52,720 nt of DNA from the NCBI GenBank assembly GCA_016933515.1, contig JAFGAV010000005.1, forward strand, positions 1-52,720, written 5' to 3'. Both the position numbers and the translations under genes were made by a program. Shown piece after piece: positions 47,925 through 52,720 of the stretch (its first letter is position 1; each line of letters opens with the position of its first letter). The stretch is from Candidatus Aminicenantota bacterium (GTDB taxonomy: Bacteria > Acidobacteriota > Aminicenantia > Aminicenantales > JAFGAV01). The notes under the pieces were generated by a model, which searched no databases, was not told the DNA's origin, and saw only the letters and a list, made by a program, of their open reading frames with translations.

Positions 47925-49756
47925 GTTTCGAGCACTTCGAGCGCCAAGTCGAGTCGCCCCAGGGGGGGGGAAATCTGAACGCCGTGGACCAAATCCCTCA
48001 CCCGGTCGAGGACTTCTCGGGCGATGAGCACGCCTTCCTTCCGCGCGTGCTCGGGACTCTTTTCCTGCGCCTTTCTCATGCGGCTCATGATTTCCTCGGG
48101 GATGAGGGCGCCGGGAACCTCGTTGTGCATGAACTCGGCGTTCCTCAAGCTGACAAGAGGCCAGATTCCGGCCAGGACGGGAATCTCCCACTCCTTGACG
48201 CGCTCCAGGAACGTCTCCAGGAGACGCACGTCGAAGACCGGCTGGGTGACGCAGAACTCGGCGCCGGCTTCCACCTTCCAGCGGAATCGTGAGAGTTCGT
48301 ATTCGGCGTGGACCGCGCCGGGATTGACGCCCACGCCGATGAGAAAGGCCGTGGGCGATTCGAGGCGCTTCCCGCCGATGTCCCGGCCGCGGTTCAGGGT
48401 GCTGACCATGTTGGTCAGGCCGATGGAATCGACGTCGAACACGGCCGTCGCGTCGGGGTAGTCCCCGAGTTTGGGCGGATCGCCGGTGATGACGAGGAGA
48501 TTGCGCACCCCGTGAGCGTGAATGCCGAGCAGGTCGGACTGCATGCCCAGAAGGTTCCGGTCGCGGCACGTGTAATGGAGGAGGACCTCGATTCCCGTTT
48601 TTTCCGAGAGGAGGAACGCCAGAGCCTGAGAGCTCATCCGGGCGCTGGCCCTCGGCCCGTCGGGAATGTTGACGCAGTCGATGCCGTGCTCTCTGAGCGT
48701 CTTCACGGCCTCGAACGCCGGGCCGGGATTGTGCCCGCGCGGAGGGACGATCTCGACGCTGACGACGAAGCGCCCTTCGTCGAGCTTCAAGCCGAGAGCC
48801 GATTTGTCCCGCCGGGGGACGGCCGGCCCGGCGCTTTCGTCGCGGGGAACGCTCACCGCCACGACGCGCCGTTCGGGAGGCTGGAGCGCGCGAATCGCGC
48901 CGCGCATGGCCTTGATGTGCGGCGGGGCGGTGCCGCAGCAGCCGCCCAAGATCTTGACCCCGCTCTGGATGAACCTTTTGGCGAACTCGGCCATGTATTC
49001 CGGGGAGCAGAGATAGATGTTCCGGCCTTCGACCTCGCGCGGCATTCCGGCATTGGGCATGGCCGAGAGCGGGAGCTTGGTGACGCGGGCCATCCGTTCG
49101 ATGCTCTGAAGCATGAGCGCCGGTCCGACGCTGCAATTGAGGCCGACGACATGAGCCCCCCACTCCTCGAGCATGCGGGTGAACACCTCGGGCGTCGTCC
49201 CGTACAGGCTGTTGCCGTCCTCGCCGATCGTCATCTGGGCCACGACCGGAAGCTCCGCCGCCGTCTTCACCGCCCTGAGCGCCTGGTGGATCTCATTGAT
49301 GTCCGAAAACGTTTCCAAGATGAACAGGTCCGCCCCTCCCTCGGCCAGGGCGGATGCCTGCTCCCGAAAAGCGGACTCGGCCTCCTCGATCGAGGTCGGG
49401 CCCCAAGGTTCGATTTTCAGGCCCAGGGGACCGATCGAGCCCGCAACAAAGACCGCCTCCCCGGCTTCTTCCTTCGCCAGCCGCGCTCCGGCGCGGTTGA
49501 TGTCGCCCACTTTGTCGTCCAGGCCGAATTTCTTCAGCTTGTATCGGTTGGCGGCGAACGTGTTGGTCTCGATGAGATCGACGCCGCATTCCAGGTACTC
49601 CCGGTGAACCTCCCGGACCAGCCCGGACTGGGACAGGTTGAGCTCATCGAAACAGGTTTGGAGGTAGATGCCCTTGTTGTAGAACTGGGTGCCCATGCCC
49701 CCGTCGCAGAGGAGGACGCGGCGGCGGACGAGGTCCAGAAAGTTTTCGGCAGGCAT
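47921..49756 (-). CDS. Bifunctional homocysteine S-methyltransferase / 5,10-methylenetetrahydrofolate reductase
   Basis: A 611-residue fusion. The N-terminal ~300 residues are a homocysteine-binding barrel (LLCDGGMGTQFYNKG, ETNTFAANRYKL, NCSVGPALML and zinc motif GGCCGTAPPHI). The C-terminal ~300 residues are a MetF-like flavoprotein barrel (FVVSVEIVPPRGHNPG, LLHYTCRDRNLLGMQSDLLG, NLLVITGDPPKLGDYPDAT, EFCVTQPVFD). The arrangement is that of B. subtilis YitJ and lacks the B12 and folate modules of MetH, so methyl transfer from folate to homocysteine must use another partner or donor. The promoter is a perfect consensus. Nine consecutive Cs lie near the 3' end of the frame. Confidence 0.93.
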   Translation of the reverse strand: MPAENFLDLVRRRVLLCDGGMGTQFYNKGIYLQTCFDELNLSQSGLVREVHREYLECGVDLIETNTFAANRYKLKKFGLDDKVGDINRAGARLAKEEAGEAVFVAGSIGPLGLKIEPWGPTSIEEAESAFREQASALAEGGADLFILETFSDINEIHQALRAVKTAAELPVVAQMTIGEDGNSLYGTTPEVFTRMLEEWGAHVVGLNCSVGPALMLQSIERMARVTKLPLSAMPNAGMPREVEGRNIYLCSPEYMAEFAKRFIQSGVKILGGCCGTAPPHIKAMRGAIRALQPPERRVVAVSVPRDESAGPAVPRRDKSALGLKLDEGRFVVSVEIVPPRGHNPGPAFEAVKTLREHGIDCVNIPDGPRASARMSSQALAFLLSEKTGIEVLLHYTCRDRNLLGMQSDLLGIHAHGVRNLLVITGDPPKLGDYPDATAVFDVDSIGLTNMVSTLNRGRDIGGKRLESPTAFLIGVGVNPGAVHAEYELSRFRWKVEAGAEFCVTQPVFDVRLLETFLERVKEWEIPVLAGIWPLVSLRNAEFMHNEVPGALIPEEIMSRMRKAQEKSPEHARKEGVLIAREVLDRVRDLVHGVQISPPLGRLDLALEVLET

Positions 49757-49794
49757 GGGCGACTCCGTCTCGAAACGATCGAAAATTCCGCGTT

Positions 49795-49823
49795 ATTATA
49801 TGCCCGCCGGGAACGTGTGTCAA
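49795..49823 (-). promoter_or_regulatory. Perfect consensus sigma70 promoter of the methyltransferase/MTHFR gene
   Basis: Minus strand TTGACA (49818-49823), 17-bp spacer, TATAAT (49795-49800). A ~32-nt leader follows; too short for a SAM riboswitch. Confidence 0.9.
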
Positions 49824-49875
49824 AAAGCGCGACCTGATCCCGCGGAGCCGATCGGCTTTTTTGAGGTCCGATGTC

Positions 49876-50346
49876 TCAGCGAAGCTTTCTGGGCAGGACA
49901 AACTCCAGCCTGTCGGAGAGCTTGAGACCGCGGGCTTCGGCCTCCCCGCTTTTCAATTCGAGCACGAACATCGCCGGCAGCGGCGAGGGATAAGAGGGGC
50001 AGGGGTCCCTGAGGCAGGGCGGAACGCGAGAGGCGATGTGGACGACGCGCCGGTTTTTATCGAGCCAGAGGATGTCGATGGCGAAGCGCACGTTTTTCAT
50101 CCAAAAAGGGTGGAAATCCTCTTCGGCGAAGACGAACAGCATGCCCTGGTCGGCGTTCATGCGCGGGCGGTGCATCAGGCCCATCTGCCGCTCCGCGTCG
50201 GTTACGGCCAATTCGGCCGTCACCGCGCTTCCGTCCGGAAAAAACACTTTGACCGACGGCCTCATCCCCTCGGCTAAAATGCAACCCGCAAGGACCGGAA
50301 GTGCCGCCGCCCAGGAGAACCGCGAAAAGCTTCTCCGGAAACGCAC
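49876..50346 (-). CDS. DUF192-family lipoprotein
   Basis: A 156-residue protein from GTG 50346, preceded by GGAGG at 8 bp; the track start (50475) is upstream of the promoter. The signal peptide ends in a lipobox (LPVLAGC). The DUF192 domain follows: VTDAERQMGLMHRPRMNADQGMLFVFAEEDFHPFWMKNVRFAIDILWLDKNRRVVHI, ending with the usual VLELKSGEAEARGLKLSDRLEF. DUF192 proteins are small, periplasmic and of unknown function. Transcribed alone. Confidence 0.88.
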   Translation of the reverse strand: MRFRRSFSRFSWAAALPVLAGCILAEGMRPSVKVFFPDGSAVTAELAVTDAERQMGLMHRPRMNADQGMLFVFAEEDFHPFWMKNVRFAIDILWLDKNRRVVHIASRVPPCLRDPCPSYPSPLPAMFVLELKSGEAEARGLKLSDRLEFVLPRKLR

Positions 50347-50410
50347 CGTATTCACCTCCGCTGCCGCGCCTCGCCCGACAGGATTTTCGTTCCGTCCTCT
50401 TCCTGACGGG

Positions 50411-50419
50411 ATTATACCA
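50411..50419 (-). promoter_or_regulatory. Extended -10 promoter of the DUF192 gene
   Basis: Minus strand TGGTATAAT (TGn plus a perfect TATAAT) without a good -35, typical of extended -10 promoters. Confidence 0.6.
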
Positions 50420-50492
50420 TGCCTTTCCTTTCGGAAACACGCGCCGGCGGCGCCTGCAAGAAAAGACTCGCGCACCGAGAGGTTCCGCGCGG

Positions 50493-51125
50493 TTAGTGAA
50501 CGGTCACCAGGGGCACGAACCTCACCGGAAGGAGCTCCGTGCGGTGGAAGTCTTTCCCCTCGCGGACGATGAGAACGAGTTCCTGCGCCGCGGTCCCCAC
50601 CGGCAGAATCAAGCGCCCGCCGTCACCAAGCTGGGACGGAAGGGCCGCGGGCACGGCCTCGGCGGCCGCCGTAACGATGATGCCGTCGTAAGGGGCGTTC
50701 TCCGGCCAGCCTCGGCTGCCGTCGCCGACCCGGAAGCGGATGTTCTCATAGCCCAAGCCGCCCAGCGTTTCACGGGCCCGCCGGGACAATTCCTCGATCA
50801 CTTCCACGCTGAAGACCTCGGCCGCCGATTCCGCCAGGACGGCTGTCTGGTAGCCGGATCCGGTTCCGATCTCGAGGATTCTCTCCCGGCCGCCGAGCTT
50901 TAAGGCTTCGGTCATGAAAGCGACGATATAAGGCTGGGAAATCGTCTGTCCCTCGCCGATGGCCAGGGGCTCATCCTCGTAGGCTTCCTCCCGTCGGTTT
51001 TCCGGAACGAACAGGTGCCGCGGCACGCGTCGGAGAACTTCCAAGAGGCGCGCATCCTTGACGCCCCGGGACGCGATCTGCGTTTCGACCATCTTCAGCC
51101 TCAGATCGGTGAATCGGTCTGCCAT
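50493..51125 (-). CDS. pcm: Protein-L-isoaspartate O-methyltransferase
   Basis: Repairs isoaspartyl residues in damaged proteins using SAM. The 210-residue protein has the expected blocks: VPRHLFVPENRREEAYEDEPLAIGEGQTISQPYIVAFMTEAL, SAM-binding ILEIGTGSGYQTAVLAE, VEVIEELSRRA, PYDGIIVTAAAEAVPAAL, and the C-terminal LILPVGTAAQELVLI. ATG 51125 has GGAGG upstream and lies 42 bp after the proS stop, so it probably shares that transcript. Confidence 0.95.
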   Translation of the reverse strand: MADRFTDLRLKMVETQIASRGVKDARLLEVLRRVPRHLFVPENRREEAYEDEPLAIGEGQTISQPYIVAFMTEALKLGGRERILEIGTGSGYQTAVLAESAAEVFSVEVIEELSRRARETLGGLGYENIRFRVGDGSRGWPENAPYDGIIVTAAAEAVPAALPSQLGDGGRLILPVGTAAQELVLIVREGKDFHRTELLPVRFVPLVTVH

Positions 51126-51167
51126 GTTTCCCAGAGGCCTCCGCGCCGGACGCCCGGCGCGCCGGAA

Positions 51168-52619
51168 TCAGTAGGCCCGGGCGAACACCGCCCGCGACAC
51201 CGATTTCCGTCCGCAGGCCAGACAGCGCCCTTCGGGCATCGGGTCCTCATCCAAGGGGAGGATCCGGATGCCGGCCGCGGTTTCCTGTTTCACCTTTTCC
51301 TCGCATTCGCGGGCGCCGCACCACGGCGAAAGGAGGAATCCCCTCCGGCTTTCGACCAGGCGCTTGAATTCCTCGTAATCGTCCGTAACGCGGGTGTTGT
51401 CGGCGAGGAAGGCTCTCGCCTGCCGGAGAAGGCCGGCCTGAATCTCGTCCAGAAGCCGATTGACCGTTTCCGGAAGGGAATCCATGGGAATCGACGCCTT
51501 GCGGCGCTCGTCCCGCTTTACGGCGACGGCTTTTCCTTCCTTGACGTCCCGCGGACCGACCTCCAGACGCAGCGGCACGCCGCGCATCTCCCAATCGGAG
51601 AACTTCCAGCCCGGTGTGAATTCCTCGCGGTCGTCGAGCGTCACCCGGATTCCGGCCCCGAGGAGATCCTCCTTGATCCGGCGGGCGACGGGGAGAACGG
51701 TGTTCTTCCAATCGCCCATGGAGATGGGAATGATCACGACCTGGACGGGCGCCACGGCCGGAGGAAACCTCAGGCCGGAATCATCGCCGTGAACCATGAC
51801 CACGGCGCCGATGAGGCGGGTGGAAACGCCCCAAGACGTCTGCCAAACATGCTGCAGAGCCTGGTTTTGGTCCTCAAAACGGATGCCGAACACGTTGGAG
51901 AAATTCTGGCCCAGATGGTGCGACGTGCCCATCTGCAGGGCTTTTCCGTCCGACATCAGGGCTTCCAGAGAATAGGTTTGAAGGGCGCCGGCGAATTTGT
52001 CCCAGTCGGTTTTCCGACCGGCCACCGTCGGGATCGCCAGTTCGGTTTCTATGAACTCCCGGTAAATGTTCAGGATATCCAGGGTCTCCTTCCGCGCCTC
52101 TTCCTCCGTGGCATGGGCGGTGTGACCTTCCTGCCAAAGAAACTCCGTGGTCCGGAGGAAAGGCCGGGTGACCTTTTCCCAGCGGACGATGTTGGCCCAC
52201 TGGTTGATGAGGACGGGAAGGTCCCGGTAAGACTTGATCCATTTGGCGAACATGCTGCCGATGATGGCCTCCGAAGTCGGCCGAACGGCCAGACGCTCCT
52301 CAAGCTCTTCGCGCCCGCCCTGGGTCACCCAGGCCACCTCGGGAGCGAACCCCTCGACGTGGGCCATTTCCTTCTGGAGGAAACTCTCGGGGATGAAAAG
52401 GGGAAAATAAGCGTTGACATGCCCGGCCGCCTTGAGCCGCCGGTCGAGCAGTCTCTGGATGCTCTCCCAGACCGCGTAACCGTAGGGACGGATGACCATC
52501 ATGCCTTTCATGGGTGCGTAATCGGCCATCTCCGTCTTGCGGATGATTTCCAGGTACCACTTGGAAAAGTCTTCGCTCTTGGGGCTGACCTGCTTGACCA
52601 GACGTTCTTCCTCGGCCAC
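51168..52619 (-). CDS. proS: Prolyl-tRNA synthetase, archaeal/eukaryal type
   Basis: Class II synthetase of 483 residues. Motif 1 region MMVIRPYGYAVWESIQ, motif 2 RTTEFLWQEGHTAHAT, motif 3 region GTSHHLGQNFS with HGDDSGLRFPP, anticodon-binding domain (VQVVIIPISMGDWKN), and a C-terminal zinc-binding extension with four cysteines (WCGARECEE ... CLACG) ending in tyrosine, as in archaeal/eukaryal-like ProRS; the bacterial editing insertion is absent. The start is GTG 52619 with GGAGAG upstream. The track's ATGs at 52679 and 52652 lie on or before the -10 box and cannot be in the mRNA if that promoter is used. Confidence 0.95.
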   Translation of the reverse strand: MAEEERLVKQVSPKSEDFSKWYLEIIRKTEMADYAPMKGMMVIRPYGYAVWESIQRLLDRRLKAAGHVNAYFPLFIPESFLQKEMAHVEGFAPEVAWVTQGGREELEERLAVRPTSEAIIGSMFAKWIKSYRDLPVLINQWANIVRWEKVTRPFLRTTEFLWQEGHTAHATEEEARKETLDILNIYREFIETELAIPTVAGRKTDWDKFAGALQTYSLEALMSDGKALQMGTSHHLGQNFSNVFGIRFEDQNQALQHVWQTSWGVSTRLIGAVVMVHGDDSGLRFPPAVAPVQVVIIPISMGDWKNTVLPVARRIKEDLLGAGIRVTLDDREEFTPGWKFSDWEMRGVPLRLEVGPRDVKEGKAVAVKRDERRKASIPMDSLPETVNRLLDEIQAGLLRQARAFLADNTRVTDDYEEFKRLVESRRGFLLSPWCGARECEEKVKQETAAGIRILPLDEDPMPEGRCLACGRKSVSRAVFARAY

Positions 52620-52650
52620 GTTTCTCTCCGCGCGCTTCGAATTCGTGGCC

Positions 52651-52679
52651 ATTCTAGACGGGGGGGGAATCTTTGTCAA
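52651..52679 (-). promoter_or_regulatory. Sigma70 promoter of proS with a C8 tract in its spacer
   Basis: Minus strand TTGACA (52674-52679), 17-bp spacer, TAGAAT (52651-52656). The spacer contains eight consecutive Cs. The start of transcription near 52644 gives a ~25-nt leader to GTG 52619. Confidence 0.75.
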
Positions 52680-52720
52680 GAAAACAGCCCGGCGGTGCGG
52701 CGGGGGGGGGGGGAGAAAGA

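Noticed and set aside
49757-49794. SAM or cobalamin riboswitch before the methyltransferase/MTHFR gene
   Set aside because: The leader between promoter and ATG is only about 32 nt, too short for either class.
1-52720. CRISPR arrays, insertion sequences, prophage
   Set aside because: No regularly spaced direct repeats, transposase or phage-like genes were seen in the window.

Overview
This 52.7-kb window is GC-rich and densely coded. It reads as the chromosome of a diderm bacterium. lpxB and waaA imply lipid A/LPS. Several traits are seen in deep-branching or thermophile-related lineages: an archaeal-type HMG-CoA synthase/thiolase/DUF35 trio, an archaeal/eukaryal-type ProRS and a two-domain protein-disulfide-oxidoreductase-like protein. 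With the FG-GAP transmembrane HTH protein and the peptidase-MA-like protein, an Acidobacteriota or Aminicenantota member is my best guess (inference, not proven). I see no IS element, prophage or CRISPR array. Most gaps are short and ATGA/GTGA/TTGA start-stop overlaps are common. Many operons start from near-consensus sigma70 promoters with 17-bp spacers.

Layout. 1-7065 (-): acyl-CoA operon with HMG-CoA synthase, thiolase, DUF35 protein, methylcrotonyl-CoA carboxylase-type carboxyltransferase, methylglutaconyl-CoA hydratase-like enzyme, biotin carboxylase and biotin carrier (cut by the window edge). 7195-8610 (-): transmembrane HTH/FG-GAP protein, apparently leaderless. 9081-12206 (+): ECF sigma factor, zinc anti-sigma, two LiaF-like membrane proteins and a DUF4097 protein. 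12247-14121 (-): tRNA-Gly(CCC), LipM-like ligase, unknown protein. 14331-16391: an unknown protein (+) and a GSA-aminomutase-like aminotransferase (-). 16434-16904: non-coding, palindrome-rich. 16966-26335 (+): long operon with a PDO-like protein, three consecutive alkaline-phosphatase-superfamily enzymes, a small protein, a membrane protein, an aminotransferase and an ornithine-cyclodeaminase-family enzyme, closed by a clear terminator. 26439-30253 (-): secreted glycosidase and HEIAH metalloprotease. 30432-33679: APC permease, nitroreductase, lipoprotein. 33684-37183 (-): two ABC ATPase/permease pairs. 37251-40025 (-): small ORF, M23 peptidase and a phosphoglycerate mutase whose two halves are in swapped order. 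40258-42374 (-): PAP2 phosphatase and waaA. 42575-47924 (+): small protein, rpsO, pnp, three pseudopilin-like genes, lpxB. 47921-52619 (-): homocysteine methyltransferase/MTHFR fusion, DUF192 lipoprotein, pcm, proS.

Most notable. (1) The gene at 37251-38888 encodes all parts of cofactor-independent phosphoglycerate mutase, but the C-terminal part comes first: an apparent natural circular permutation with the metal ligands and nucleophile serine kept. (2) The first operon could take methylcrotonyl-CoA to acetyl-CoA without HMG-CoA lyase, or run the other way toward branched-chain acyl-CoA. (3) Two promoters sit so close to the start codon that the mRNAs should be (near-)leaderless. (4) The ECF gene carries a textbook GGAAC-N17-CGTC promoter just ahead of its GTG start.
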